A stretch of DNA of 64,000 nucleotides. It comes from Aldehydirespirator sp965221605 (lineage in GTDB: Bacteria; Actinomycetota; Acidimicrobiia; Acidimicrobiales; Aldehydirespiratoraceae). The stretch is taken from positions 488,324 to 552,323 of the forward strand of contig CBDCSK010000013.1 of NCBI GenBank assembly GCA_965221605.1. The letters are read 5' to 3'. Below, one piece after another: positions 18,843 to 29,321 of the stretch (position 1 is its first letter; every line of letters starts with the position of its first letter). Made by a program: the position numbers and the translations under genes. A model generated the notes under the pieces. The model was not told the DNA's origin. It searched no databases and worked only from the letters and a program-made list of their open reading frames with translations.

Positions 18843-19648
18843 TCGGCGACGGACGTGTCCAGCTCGGTGCTGCCGAGATAGGCCGCGATCACGTTGGGAT
18901 CGCGTTGCACCTCGGCCGGGGATCCCTCGGAGATCCTGCGGCCGAAGTCCAGGACCATCACCCGGTCTGCGATGTCCATCACCAGCCCCATGTCGTGCTC
19001 CACCATCAGCAGCGTGACGCCGAGCTCCCGGCGGATGTCGAGGATGAACCGGGCCATGTCCTCGGTCTCCTCGAGGTTCATCCCCGCGACCGGCTCGTCG
19101 AGCATGAGCAACTCGGGCTCCATGGCCAGCGCCCGCCCCAGCTCGACCCGCTTCTGTATGCCGTAGGGCAGCAGGGCCACCGGGTGCTTGCGCCAGCCCT
19201 CGATCTCAAGGAAGTCGATGATGTCCTCCACCCTGCGGCGATGCTCGATCTCCTCGCGCTTGGCCTTGCCGACCCACACCGCGCCGGCCAGGAACGACCC
19301 CGTCATGCGGATGTGCCGGCCGGTGAGGAGGTTGTCGAGCACGGTCATGTGCGAGAACAGCTCGATGTTCTGGAACGTGCGGGCCACCCCGAGCTGGGCC
19401 ACCCGGTCGGGGCGGGTGCCCATGATGGATGTCCCCTTCCAGCGGATGTCCCCCGACTGGGGCCGGTACACCTGCGAGATCGAGTTGAAGACCGACGTCT
19501 TGCCCGCGCCGTTGGGACCGATGATGGCAAAGAGCTCGGCCGCCCGAACCTCGAACGACACCGAGTCGATGGCGGTGACCCCACCGAAGCGCAGGGAGAT
19601 GTCGTCCACCTCGAGCAGGGCGCGAGTCGGCCCTTCGCCGGGGCTCAT
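18839..19648 (-). CDS. livG: Branched-chain amino acid-type ABC transporter ATP-binding protein LivG
   Basis: 269 aa. Walker A is GPNGAGKTS near residue 39 and Walker B LLMLDEP. The LivG-type ending GRRISEGSPAEVQRDPNVI is present, with VARTFQNIELF after Walker A. It energises import together with LivF, LivH and LivM. The signature region is VELGRALAMEPEL. It follows livF by 31 bp and is coupled to bioB by GTGA. Confidence 0.9.
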   Translation of the reverse strand: MSPGEGPTRALLEVDDISLRFGGVTAIDSVSFEVRAAELFAIIGPNGAGKTSVFNSISQVYRPQSGDIRWKGTSIMGTRPDRVAQLGVARTFQNIELFSHMTVLDNLLTGRHIRMTGSFLAGAVWVGKAKREEIEHRRRVEDIIDFLEIEGWRKHPVALLPYGIQKRVELGRALAMEPELLMLDEPVAGMNLEETEDMARFILDIRRELGVTLLMVEHDMGLVMDIADRVMVLDFGRRISEGSPAEVQRDPNVIAAYLGSTELDTSVAE

Positions 19649-19679
19649 GACAGCTGGGGCCCTCGCGGCGTTGCGCTGC

Positions 19680-20471
<792 letters not shown>

Positions 20472-20515
20472 CGTCAGCGCACTGCAGTGCCGCCCCGTCG
20501 AAAGGCTCTAATCGG

Positions 20516-22006
20516 TCAGGAAGCCAAGAAGCAGGGCTCGTACTCCCAGTTCAGGGCGGTCTCGGATGCGTAGGGCCCCTTGATGAGAGAAATCCCGTTG
20601 TTGCCCTCATCCATCACAGTCCTGCCCGGTGTGTAGGCCGCCAGGTCGATGTCGTAGATGTACGACTCCCGCACAATGTTCTCGCCGGGCTCGCCGCTCC
20701 AGGTCTGGTCGGGAGCCAAGCCCTGCAGATCGACGGTGATCTTTCTCGCCGCAGCCTCCACACCGGCCCGGGTGAGGTCGCCGTCGGTGATGGCCTGGTC
20801 GAGGATCTGGCTGGCGATCAAGCCCTGTATCCACGACAACACGTACAGGTCATCGAAGGGGGCTTCCGGACGGTACTCGCGCATGGCCGACACGACGTCC
20901 TGCATGCCCTGAGAATCGCTGGCATTCCATAGGACTGTGTAATAGTTGTGGGTGTAGAGCTGGTCGGCCAAGGGTCCCACAGGCGTGTTGAGCAGCGCCG
21001 GGTTCCAGCTCGGTCCGCTGCCCGCCCATCGTCCCTGGAAGCCGGCCTGGGAGGCGCCGCCCATGATGGGGGCCGTCTGGTTTGCGCTGGTGGCGATCCA
21101 GACCCAGTCGGCGCCCGAATTGACGATCTCGGTGATCACCGGCGTGTGGTCGGCGCCGGGCGCGGGCGACACCGCGCCCTGGCCGTCGTAGACGAGTTCC
21201 AGGCCCAGAGCCTCGCCTGCAAGCTTCGCGCCGATGGCTGCGTCTTCGCCGTAGTCGCCGGGCCAGGTGATGAGAGCCCACTTGTCACCATACGTCTCGG
21301 CCATGTAGGTGACGCCGTTCATGGCCTCAACGCAATAGCTCGTCTGCACTTCGAGCACCTGGCTGCCGATGTCGGGATCGGCCCAACCCGAATACCACGA
21401 CAGCGGCACCGCAACCAAGTGGTCCTCACGCATCGCATCCATCGTGGCCAAGTTGTGGGGCGAGCCGATCGCCAACGAGAACATCACGACGCTCTCGTCG
21501 CCCTCGCCCGACATCACCTCGTAGTTCTCCAGATGCTTCGGAACTTCGTAGCCACTGTCGAGGATCACTGGCTCGACCCTCCATCCCTGCACTCCGCCGC
21601 GGTCATTGAGCCACTCCCAGAACACCTTGTGGCCGTCGGCCATCGGTGTCGTGAGCGGGGCGAAGGGACCGGACAGATCGGTATTGACGCCCACCCGGAT
21701 CGTCATGGTGTCAGGGTCGACCCCGAGGCCGGTCTTCAGCACGGCGCCGTCCTCAGGCTCCACTGCGGCTTCCTCGGGCTCGTCCATGGCCGTATCCGGA
21801 TCTTCGGCGTCCGCTTCCTCGGGCTCGTCCATGGCCGTATCCGGGTCTTCGGCGTCGTCGCCGTCAGGCGCGACGGCCCCATCCACCGCCTCTCCGGTGT
21901 CGCCGGACGGGGCCTCGGCCTCGCCCGCACCGTCGTCGCCTCCGCAGGAAGCAGCCACGAGGGCCAGTGCGCACACCACGGTAGACAGCCATTTCAGTTG
22001 TCTCAC
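20516..22006 (-). CDS. ABC transporter substrate-binding lipoprotein (LivK-like, periplasmic binding fold type I)
   Basis: 496 aa. A lipoprotein signal (ALALVAASC) is followed by a long acidic linker (~residues 25-90) containing a 15-residue unit, DAEDPDTAMDEPEEA, repeated twice. The binding domain begins IRVGVNTDLSGPFAPLTTP and has the two-lobed Leu/Ile/Val-binding fold. The ligand is not clear; such receptors in actinobacteria also bind aromatic or short-chain acids, and the adjacent acyl-CoA synthetase and dehydrogenase may point that way (inference). Confidence 0.85.
   Translation of the reverse strand: MRQLKWLSTVVCALALVAASCGGDDGAGEAEAPSGDTGEAVDGAVAPDGDDAEDPDTAMDEPEEADAEDPDTAMDEPEEAAVEPEDGAVLKTGLGVDPDTMTIRVGVNTDLSGPFAPLTTPMADGHKVFWEWLNDRGGVQGWRVEPVILDSGYEVPKHLENYEVMSGEGDESVVMFSLAIGSPHNLATMDAMREDHLVAVPLSWYSGWADPDIGSQVLEVQTSYCVEAMNGVTYMAETYGDKWALITWPGDYGEDAAIGAKLAGEALGLELVYDGQGAVSPAPGADHTPVITEIVNSGADWVWIATSANQTAPIMGGASQAGFQGRWAGSGPSWNPALLNTPVGPLADQLYTHNYYTVLWNASDSQGMQDVVSAMREYRPEAPFDDLYVLSWIQGLIASQILDQAITDGDLTRAGVEAAARKITVDLQGLAPDQTWSGEPGENIVRESYIYDIDLAAYTPGRTVMDEGNNGISLIKGPYASETALNWEYEPCFLAS
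21769..21858. repeat. 45-bp direct tandem duplication in the binding-protein linker
   Basis: Two adjacent near-identical 45-bp copies (period 45, for example TCCTCGGGCT at 21771 and 21816) encode the repeated acidic 15-residue unit. They differ at a few positions near the end. This is a linker-length variation that does not disturb the frame. Confidence 0.9.
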
Positions 22007-22079
22007 GGTTCCTCCTCCAGGGTCGCTTGATGGCTGATCGTAACGCTCACATCTTGCCGACAGGGTGGCTCGGAGTCCA

Positions 22080-23330
22080 CTAGTAACTGAAGGGCCACCG
22101 TTTCCAGTAGTTGCGGATCCGGACCCACAGTCCGAACAGCCCCAGCGGCTCGACGATCAGGAATACGACGATGAGCGCGCCGAATAGCGCCACGTTCCAG
22201 TCGTAGACGCTGAGGGTCCAGCCCGGGGTCTGGATGGCGGTGTTGATCACGCCGAAGTCCCCTCCCTCGGTGAGCAGGATCCGACTGAGACCACCGGCAA
22301 GACCGCCCTCAGCCTGTTCCAGCCACTTGGTGAACGCTCCCACGAACTCTGGTGCCATCACCACGAAGAAGGCGCCGATCAGCGGCCCCGCCGTGGTGCC
22401 GGCGCCGCCGATGAGCAGGACGGCGATGAACTCCACCGACAGAAAGAGTCCGAAGTCTGCGGCGACGACCCGCTGTGACAGCGCGGCGAACAGCGCCCCG
22501 GCAACGCCCGCGAAGAACGACGACACCGCGAACGCCACCAGCTTGTAGCCGAAGTCGGGAACGCCCATCACCTCGGCTGCTACGTCGCGGTCGCGGATGG
22601 CCTGCAGGGCCCGGCCGGTGCGGCCTCTCAACAGGTTCTTGGCCACTAGCGCGAGCGCCAGCGTGACCACCAGCAGGAACAGATACCGCTTCTGGGAGTC
22701 GCTGACATCGAACCACAGCCAACGGCCGTCGTCGCCGACGCTGACCAGCGGCACCTCCTCCTTCCACAACCTGAGGTCGAGCTCGGGGAACTCCCGGCCC
22801 AGTCCGGGCGGTCCGGCGATCTTCTGACCCCACGACGTGTTGCCGAGGTGGATGCCGACGAACACGAGTCCCAGGGTGACTATGGCCAGGTACAACCCGC
22901 GCAACCGCACCGCCACCGGTGAGACGACGATTCCCAACAGGGCCGCAGCCATGCCGGCTCCGGGCAACCAGATCCAGATCGGCAGCGAATGACCCCATGT
23001 GGTCTCCCCGCTCGTACCCCCCAAGTAGACCGCCGCGCAGGCCCCCACGCCCATGAAGAAGGCGTGGCCGAGTGACACCTGCCCGGCCACCCCGCTCAGC
23101 AGGTTGAGGCCCAACGCCGCCACCGCGTACACGAGTACCTTCGCCATCGGGCGCAGCCACTCTGCGTCGCCGAGAAACCGGATTACCGGGACGTGGTTGA
23201 TCACCGGCAGGTCGAACGGCAACAGGAACAGCACCACCAAGAACGCCGCGAACACAGTCTTCTGCGTCCATGTGGGCAGCAGCTGGATCTCTTGGCGATA
23301 CGCCGTGTACAGGCGCGGCCGGCCCAGCAC
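22080..23330 (-). CDS. livM: Branched-chain amino acid-type ABC permease LivM
   Basis: 416 aa with about ten membrane segments. The LivM core is visible: NLLSGVAGQVSLGHAFFMGVG, LRLRGLYLAIVTLGLVF-like sequence, GRALQAIRDRDVAAEVMGV and the GGAGTTAGPLIGA loop. It is longer than E. coli-type cores because of an N-terminal extension and an inserted loop around residues 170-210. It starts at a GTG (23330) one base from the livH stop. Confidence 0.9.
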   Translation of the reverse strand: MLGRPRLYTAYRQEIQLLPTWTQKTVFAAFLVVLFLLPFDLPVINHVPVIRFLGDAEWLRPMAKVLVYAVAALGLNLLSGVAGQVSLGHAFFMGVGACAAVYLGGTSGETTWGHSLPIWIWLPGAGMAAALLGIVVSPVAVRLRGLYLAIVTLGLVFVGIHLGNTSWGQKIAGPPGLGREFPELDLRLWKEEVPLVSVGDDGRWLWFDVSDSQKRYLFLLVVTLALALVAKNLLRGRTGRALQAIRDRDVAAEVMGVPDFGYKLVAFAVSSFFAGVAGALFAALSQRVVAADFGLFLSVEFIAVLLIGGAGTTAGPLIGAFFVVMAPEFVGAFTKWLEQAEGGLAGGLSRILLTEGGDFGVINTAIQTPGWTLSVYDWNVALFGALIVVFLIVEPLGLFGLWVRIRNYWKRWPFSY

Positions 23331-23331
23331 G

Positions 23332-24423
23332 TCACACCCTCCGGATCTCGGGAGTTCCGAACAGTCCGTAGGGTCGAACCAGCAGGCCGACGATCATCAC
23401 CAGATAGGGGACAATGAGCGGATAGCCCGTGCCCAGCCAGTTGGCGTGTGGCGCCGCGTACTGGCCTGCGTAGATCTCGGCTGCGCCCACGATCAGGCCG
23501 CCGAGCAGCGCTCCGGTTGCCGAGTCGAGACCACCGAGGATCACGGCGGGAAGGCCGCGGAAGGCGATGTTGGCCGTTCCCTGGTCGACGGAGAGCGTCT
23601 GTGCGATCGGTGGCTGGGTGGCGAAGATTCCGCCGACGGCGGCCAGGACAGCCCCGGCAGCCCACGCGACCGCGAACACGCGGCCGACGTTCACCCCCTG
23701 GGCCATGGCCGCCTCCTGGTCGAACGCCACCGCCCTCATGGCGATGCCCAGCCGCGAGCGGTAGAAGAGGTACACCGCCACGAAGGCCAGGCCGGCCGTC
23801 ACCATGGCGGCCAGGTAGCTCCAATTGATGAGGGCGCCGCCCACCGTGAAACCGTCCAGGCCCCATGGTGCCCCCAACGGGCGGAAGAGTGTTTCCACCG
23901 CGTCGTTGTTGAACACCCGAAGCATGATCTCCAGACCGAGGGTGATCACTGCCACCGAGAACAGGGGCTTGCCGACCATCGGGCGTATAGCCAGCCGCTC
24001 GATGACCAGTCCCAGCACTGCCGCGAACAACAGAGCGACGATCACGCTGAGGCTCCAGGAGATCCAGGCCGGGCCGCCCAGGCTGAGGAGCGGGTTGGCG
24101 ATGGTTGTGAACGGGATGTGGCCGTCGGCCACCAGGAACGTCAGGAAGAGAGCACCCGCCGCGGCCAGCCCGCCCTGGGCGAAGTTGACGGTGCGGGTCG
24201 CCTTGAATATGAGCACGAAGCCAAGAGCGACCAGGGCATACACCGAACCGAGGCCCATCGACTTCATGAACGTCCGGAAGAACAGCGCCGGGTCGCTGGC
24301 GAGCTGCACCACGCCGAACACGACCGCCGCGCCCACAAGGCCCGTGGCGAACGCGAGTGGGACGTTGCGGCGAGGATCGATCGCCTTGAGACGGTCGCCG
24401 GCAGATGGGGCCGCGCCGACCAT
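23332..24423 (-). CDS. livH: Branched-chain amino acid-type ABC permease LivH
   Basis: 363 aa. After an N-terminal extension with one membrane segment, the LivH core follows: GLGSVYALVALGFVLIFKAT, NFAQGGL, AFDQEAAMAQGVNVGRV and GLDSATGALLGGLIVG. The ATG at 24423 overlaps the acyl-CoA synthetase stop by one base (TGATG). The frame stays open upstream but there it is antisense-like sequence within the synthetase gene. Confidence 0.88.
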   Translation of the reverse strand: MVGAAPSAGDRLKAIDPRRNVPLAFATGLVGAAVVFGVVQLASDPALFFRTFMKSMGLGSVYALVALGFVLIFKATRTVNFAQGGLAAAGALFLTFLVADGHIPFTTIANPLLSLGGPAWISWSLSVIVALLFAAVLGLVIERLAIRPMVGKPLFSVAVITLGLEIMLRVFNNDAVETLFRPLGAPWGLDGFTVGGALINWSYLAAMVTAGLAFVAVYLFYRSRLGIAMRAVAFDQEAAMAQGVNVGRVFAVAWAAGAVLAAVGGIFATQPPIAQTLSVDQGTANIAFRGLPAVILGGLDSATGALLGGLIVGAAEIYAGQYAAPHANWLGTGYPLIVPYLVMIVGLLVRPYGLFGTPEIRRV

Positions 24424-26309
24424 CAGTACATCGACTCCACCAGGTCGCCGAACACGTCCTCCATGGCGGTGCGCTTGAGCTTCTGGGTGGCGGTCAGCTC
24501 GCCGTCGGTGTGGTCGAGCTCCTTGGGAAGCATCTTGAACTTCTTGATCTGCTCGACCCGGGCGAACTTGGTGTTGGTCTCGTCCACCACCCTGGAGACC
24601 AGCTCGACGACCTCCTCCTTCTCGGACAGGTCCCGGTACGTGGTGTAGGGGATGCCGTTGCGCTGGGCCCAGTCGCTCACCGTCTCGAGCTCGATGCCGA
24701 TCAGGGCCGTCACGTACCTGCGGCCGTCGCCGACGACCATCGCCTCCTTCACGTAGGGCGAGGTCTTGAGGCTGTTCTCGATCTCCGAGGGGGAGATGTT
24801 CTTGCCGCCGGAGGTGATGATGATGTGCTTGATGCGGTCGACGATCTTCACGTGGGTGCCGTCCACCCACTCCCCGACGTCGCCGGTCATCAGCCAGCCA
24901 TCCTCCGTGAACGTCTCGGCCGTCTTGTCGGGCTTGTTCCAGTAGCCCGCGAACACGCCGGCGTGCTTGGTCTGGATCTCTCCGGTGGCCTGATCGATGC
25001 GCAGGCCGATGTCGGAGTAGGGCTCCCCCACCGTGCCGAGCTTCATGCGGCCCGCGAAGTTGCAAGTGGCTACGCCCGAGTTCTCGGTCATGCCGTAGAG
25101 CTCGAAGACCGGCACGCCGATCCCGATGAAGAACTCCAGCACCTCGGGGGCTATGGCCGCTGCGCCGGAGCCGGCGTGACGACAGCGGCGCAGGCCGATC
25201 CGCTCCTTGAGGGCCCGGAACACCAGCGGCTGGCCCACCCCGTGCAGCAGCCGGGTGACCAACGTGTGATTGCCGCCGTTGGCGGCCTTCCGGCGCCCGA
25301 TCACCCTCGCCATCGCCATCGTGAAGCGCAGGAGGATCCGCTTTAGCGGCGTGGCGTCGTTGCCCTTGATAGCGACCTGCGCGTGCAGGCGCTCCCAGAT
25401 CCTCGGCACCGCGAAGAACAGCGTCGGCTGGACCTCGGCGAGGTTCTCGGTGACGGTCTCGATCGACTCGGCGAAGTTCAGCGACGGGCCCGCGCCCACG
25501 GCCGTCCACGTCGAGGAGACCCGCTCGGCCACATGGCACAGCGGGAGGTAGGTGACGATGAGATCCTTGGGACTGGGGCCGGCGCCGTCGGGGAACCGCG
25601 CCGTCTCGTTGACGATCTTGTCGATGCAGTAGGCCGCGTTGGCGTTGGTCAGCATCGCGCCCTTGGGCGGTCCGGTGGTACCCGACGTGTAGACCAGCGT
25701 CATCACGTCGGTGTCGAGCGCCGCGGCCATCCGTGCCGCGACCGCCTCCGGGTGAGCCTCGCGATGGCGCCGCCCCATCTCCAGAAAGGTGTCCCAGAAC
25801 AGCAGCCTCGGGTCGTCGTAATCGCCGAACCCTCTCCGCTCGGTGTAGATGATCCGGCGCACGGATGCCGCCGCCGAAGCCGGCACCTCGAGCACCTTGT
25901 CGGCCTGCTCCTGGTCCTCGGCGAAGAACACCGCCGGTGTGCAGTCGCCGATCAGGTACTCAACCTCAGCGGTGGGGTTGGTCGGATACAGGCCGACCGT
26001 GACACCCCGCACCGCCACCGTGGCCAGGTCGAGGATCACCCACTCGGGCCGGTCCTCGGAATGGATCGCCACCCGGTCGCCGACCTCGACGCCCAACTCC
26101 AGCAGCCCGTGGGCCGCCGTCTCGATCAGGTCCCAGGTCTCGGCCCAGGTGTACTCCTGCCAGATGCCGAAGTCCTTCTCCCGCATGGCGACCTGCCGAG
26201 GGCTGCGATGGGCCCGATCCCGAGCCAGGGACGCAACCGTGACCGTCCCGGACTCGGCCGCGGCGGGCGGAGGGACCTGGGAACTCGACCGTTCCGACGC
26301 GATCGCCAC
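24423..26309 (-). CDS. AMP-dependent acyl-CoA synthetase (long-chain FadD-like)
   Basis: 628 aa. It activates a carboxylic acid to acyl-CoA via an acyl-adenylate. The P-loop-like YTSGTTGPPKGAMLT and the later FELYGMTEN and GWLMTGDVGEW motifs are present, with KKFKMLPKELDHTDGELTAT near the C-terminus. Size and the C-terminal DVFGDLVESMY-type end match bacterial long-chain synthetases linked to LIV-type transporters. Start GTG 26309 is preceded by a perfect AAGGAGGT. Chain-length preference cannot be read from the sequence. Confidence 0.87.
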   Translation of the reverse strand: MAIASERSSSQVPPPAAAESGTVTVASLARDRAHRSPRQVAMREKDFGIWQEYTWAETWDLIETAAHGLLELGVEVGDRVAIHSEDRPEWVILDLATVAVRGVTVGLYPTNPTAEVEYLIGDCTPAVFFAEDQEQADKVLEVPASAAASVRRIIYTERRGFGDYDDPRLLFWDTFLEMGRRHREAHPEAVAARMAAALDTDVMTLVYTSGTTGPPKGAMLTNANAAYCIDKIVNETARFPDGAGPSPKDLIVTYLPLCHVAERVSSTWTAVGAGPSLNFAESIETVTENLAEVQPTLFFAVPRIWERLHAQVAIKGNDATPLKRILLRFTMAMARVIGRRKAANGGNHTLVTRLLHGVGQPLVFRALKERIGLRRCRHAGSGAAAIAPEVLEFFIGIGVPVFELYGMTENSGVATCNFAGRMKLGTVGEPYSDIGLRIDQATGEIQTKHAGVFAGYWNKPDKTAETFTEDGWLMTGDVGEWVDGTHVKIVDRIKHIIITSGGKNISPSEIENSLKTSPYVKEAMVVGDGRRYVTALIGIELETVSDWAQRNGIPYTTYRDLSEKEEVVELVSRVVDETNTKFARVEQIKKFKMLPKELDHTDGELTATQKLKRTAMEDVFGDLVESMY

Positions 26310-26370
26310 GCGTCGACCTCCTTCAAGCTCAAGCTCAAGCTCTCGGGCTCACCCGTCGGCGAACGCTACT

Positions 26371-27681
26371 TCATCTCCCCGTGAACTGCCGCCGGCGTGC
26401 CTCCTCGGCGGGATCGCCGAGCCCCTCGTGCACCGCGAGCTCAGCCCGGCCGACCACGAACCAGTGCACCTCATCGGGCCCGTCGGCCAGCCGCAGGGTC
26501 CTCTGGTTGGTGTACATCCGAGCGAGCGGCGTCCACTGGGACACGCCGGTGGCGCCATGGACCTGGATGGCCTGATCGATGATGCGGCAGACCCGCTCGG
26601 GAACCATGGCCTTCACCGCACTCACCCAGACCCGTGCCTCGGCGTTGCCGAGGGTGTCCATGGCCTTGGCCGCCCGAAGCACCATGAGCCGCATGGCCTC
26701 GATCTCCACCCGGGCCCGGGCGATGATCTCCAGGTTGCCGCCCAACTGGGCCAGCGGACGGCCGAAGGCCTCCCGGCTCATGCCCCGGCGAACCATCAGG
26801 TCGAGGGCCTTCTCGGCCGCGCCGATGGAACGCATGCAGTGGTGGATGCGACCCGGGCCGAGACGCAACTGTGAGATCTCGAAGCCGCGGCCCTCGCCCA
26901 GCAGGATGTTCGATGCCGGCACACGCACGTCGTCGAGGCGTATGTGCATGTGGCCGTGGGGCGCGTCGTCCTCGCCGAAGACATGCATCGGGCCGAGAAC
27001 GTCCACCCCGGGCGTGTCCATCGGCACCAGGATCTGCGACTGGCGCCGGTGCGGTGGCCCGTCGGGACTCGTCTGCACCATGCAGATCATGATCTTGCAA
27101 CGCGGGTCGCCCGCGCCGGAGATGTAGTACTTCTCCCCGTTGATCACCCATTCGTCGCCGTCGAGGGTGGCCCGGGTGGCGATGTTCTTGGCGTCCGACG
27201 AGGCCAGCGTGGGCTCGGTCATGGCGTAGCAGGATCTGATCTCGCCGGCCAGGAGGGGACCGAGCCACTGCTTCTTCTGCTCGGGAGTGCCGACCCGCTC
27301 GAGCACCTCCATGTTGCCGGTGTCGGGGGCGCTGCAGTTGAGGCACTCCGACGCGATGGGGTTCTTGCCCAGCTCGGCCGCGATGTAGGCGTAGTCGAGG
27401 TTGCTGAGGCCCTCTCCGGTGGCTGCGTCGGGCAGGAAGAAGTTCCACAGGCCGGCCGCCTTGGCTCGCGCCTTGAGACCGTCGAGCAACTCGAGCTGGC
27501 CCGGTCCGTATCCCCAGCGCTCGGCCCGGTCCTCACCCAGCCTGAAGAACTCTGCGGTGACCGGCTCCACCTCGGCTGCGACGAACTCGACGACCCGGTC
27601 ATGGAGCGGGCGAGCCTGCGACGACATTGCGAGGTCGAGCGAAGCCGGGTCCAGGTTGCCGATCAGTGCGGAGAGGGTCAT
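26371..27681 (-). CDS. Acyl-CoA dehydrogenase
   Basis: 436 aa flavoprotein catalysing alpha,beta-dehydrogenation of an acyl-CoA. Family hallmarks are YAMTEPTLASSDAKNIAT (FAD/substrate site), VINGEKYYISGAGDP, and a C-terminal QVHGATGVSQWTPLARMYTNQRTLRLADGPDEVH. It is of the ~400-aa ACAD10/11-like type. Together with the adjacent acyl-CoA synthetase and ABC importer it suggests an uptake-and-activation pathway for an organic acid; the substrate is unknown. Confidence 0.9.
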   Translation of the reverse strand: MTLSALIGNLDPASLDLAMSSQARPLHDRVVEFVAAEVEPVTAEFFRLGEDRAERWGYGPGQLELLDGLKARAKAAGLWNFFLPDAATGEGLSNLDYAYIAAELGKNPIASECLNCSAPDTGNMEVLERVGTPEQKKQWLGPLLAGEIRSCYAMTEPTLASSDAKNIATRATLDGDEWVINGEKYYISGAGDPRCKIMICMVQTSPDGPPHRRQSQILVPMDTPGVDVLGPMHVFGEDDAPHGHMHIRLDDVRVPASNILLGEGRGFEISQLRLGPGRIHHCMRSIGAAEKALDLMVRRGMSREAFGRPLAQLGGNLEIIARARVEIEAMRLMVLRAAKAMDTLGNAEARVWVSAVKAMVPERVCRIIDQAIQVHGATGVSQWTPLARMYTNQRTLRLADGPDEVHWFVVGRAELAVHEGLGDPAEEARRRQFTGR

Positions 27682-27700
27682 GAGAGAGTCCTTGCGGAGG

Positions 27701-27910
27701 TCAGGACGACAGCAGTGATGCTAGGGCCCAGACCGCGGCCACCAAGCCGACGATCATGTAGAGGAGGCAGCGGCCCACCGGGGCCCGTTCCAGATCGTCG
27801 GGGTCGCGTCTGGAAGGTCGGGGGCGCAGCAGGGCCGCGGCGTTGCCGGCCGCCATGGCACCACCGAGGGCCAGCATCAGCAACGCCAGGATGTTCTCAC
27901 CGAAGAACAC
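27701..27910 (-). CDS. Small two-helix membrane protein downstream of dnaB
   Basis: 69 aa from a GTG at 27910, 16 bases after the dnaB stop. Two hydrophobic segments (ILALLMLALGGAMAAGNAAAL and LLYMIVGLVAAVWALASLL) are separated by a basic loop. Hydrophobicity and position support a real gene; the longer open frame back to 28081 is Pro/Arg-rich sequence inside dnaB. No function recognised. Confidence 0.55.
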   Translation of the reverse strand: MFFGENILALLMLALGGAMAAGNAAALLRPRPSRRDPDDLERAPVGRCLLYMIVGLVAAVWALASLLSS

Positions 27911-27926
27911 TCGCTCGGCCTCTCGG

Positions 27927-29321
27927 TCAGATGGCGGAGCGGGCCGCGAAGTTGGCGAAGGTGGTGAACCGGGACAGGAAGGCGAGCGTGGTGGTGGCGG
28001 TCGGCCCGTTGCGGTTCTTGGCCACGATGATCTCGGCAGTGCCCGCCGTGTCGGCGTTGTCGGGGTTGTACACCTCGTCACGATAGATGAACATCACCAC
28101 ATCGGCGTCCTGCTCGATAGCTCCGGACTCGCGCAGGTCCGCAAGCATGGGACGCTTCTGCTGGCGCATCTCAAGGTTCCGGGAGAGCTGTGACAGCGCC
28201 ACCACCGGGCATTGCAGCTCGCGAGCCAGGATCTTCAGACCCCTCGAGATCTCCGCCACCTCAACCTGGCGGTTGTCCGCGCTCTGCCGGCCGGTCATCA
28301 GCTGGAGGTAGTCCACGACGACCATGGCCAGATCTCCGACCTGGCTCTTGAGCCGCCGCGCTCGTGCTCTGATCTCCATCACCGTCACGTTGGGGTTGTC
28401 ATCAATCCACATCGGCGCGGTCGAGAGCCGGCGCATCGCGCCGGTGATCGCGTTCCAGTCGTCGTCGCTCAGCCGGCCGTCGCGCATCTTGGTCGAGTCG
28501 ACCCGGGCTTCGGCGCACAGCAAGCGCTGAGTCAGCTCCATGTGGCCCATCTCCAGCGAGAACACCAGGACCGGCCTCTGCACCTTGATCGCCGCATGGG
28601 AGGCCATGCCCAGTGCGAACGAGGTCTTGCCCATCGACGGGCGGCCACCCACCACGTACAGGGAGCTGGGCTGGAGCCCCGAGAGCAGCTTGTCGAGGTC
28701 CTTGTAGCCGGTCTCGGTGCCGGTGATCGCCCCGCCGTGTTCGTAGAGCTCCTCGAGGCGGTCCAGCGTCCCGTCCAGCAGTTGCGACAGCTGGACGGTG
28801 TTGTCGCCGACCTGACCCTGGGCCACCTGGTACATCAGGTTCTCGGCCGAGTCCACCGCCTTGGTGACGTCCTCGGGACGGCTGTAGCCCAACTCGGCGA
28901 TCTCGCCGGCCACCTCGATCAGCCGGCGCAGTGTGTGGTTCTCGTGAACGATGCGGGCATAGGAGGCCGCGTTCGACGTCGCCGGCGTGTTCATCTGCAG
29001 CGACAGCAGGCCGTCCAGTCCACCTATGGCTTCCAGCGTTCCGCTGCGCTCGAGGACCTCGGCCACCGTCACCGCGTCGGCCGGATCCCCCGTGCCGTAG
29101 AGATCCCGGACAGCCTCGAACACACGGGCATGGGCCGGCCGGTAGAAGTGCTCCGCGGTGACCGTCTCGAGCGCGTCGGCTATGGCATCTCGCGACAGCA
29201 GCATCGCGCCCAGCAGCGACTCCTCAGCCACCAGGTTGTGGGGCGGGACGCGCACATCGCGTCCTTCGCCGCCGGTGGTGGCACCTGTCCTCTGCCACTG
29301 CGCGCTGTCAGTGACACTCAT
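27927..29321 (-). CDS. dnaB: Replicative DNA helicase DnaB
   Basis: 464 aa hexameric fork helicase. The N-terminal domain starts PPHNLVAEESLLGAMLLS. The RecA-like domain has Walker A GGRPSMGKTSFALG, Walker B MVVVDYLQLM, and the conserved SRNLEMRQQKRPMLADLRES and EQDADVVMFIYRDE. No intein is present. It follows rplI in the conserved rpsF-ssb-rpsR-rplI-dnaB order, with a 185-bp gap that may hold its own promoter. Confidence 0.95.
   Translation of the reverse strand: MSVTDSAQWQRTGATTGGEGRDVRVPPHNLVAEESLLGAMLLSRDAIADALETVTAEHFYRPAHARVFEAVRDLYGTGDPADAVTVAEVLERSGTLEAIGGLDGLLSLQMNTPATSNAASYARIVHENHTLRRLIEVAGEIAELGYSRPEDVTKAVDSAENLMYQVAQGQVGDNTVQLSQLLDGTLDRLEELYEHGGAITGTETGYKDLDKLLSGLQPSSLYVVGGRPSMGKTSFALGMASHAAIKVQRPVLVFSLEMGHMELTQRLLCAEARVDSTKMRDGRLSDDDWNAITGAMRRLSTAPMWIDDNPNVTVMEIRARARRLKSQVGDLAMVVVDYLQLMTGRQSADNRQVEVAEISRGLKILARELQCPVVALSQLSRNLEMRQQKRPMLADLRESGAIEQDADVVMFIYRDEVYNPDNADTAGTAEIIVAKNRNGPTATTTLAFLSRFTTFANFAARSAI

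Noticed and set aside
23332..25539. 735-aa frame fused upstream of LivH
   Set aside because: Its first half is the antisense-like shadow of the acyl-CoA synthetase gene; LivH begins at the TGATG overlap at 24423.
26327..26345. CAAGCT hexamer repeat
   Set aside because: Only three to four copies just upstream of the acyl-CoA synthetase ribosome site; most likely simple sequence.
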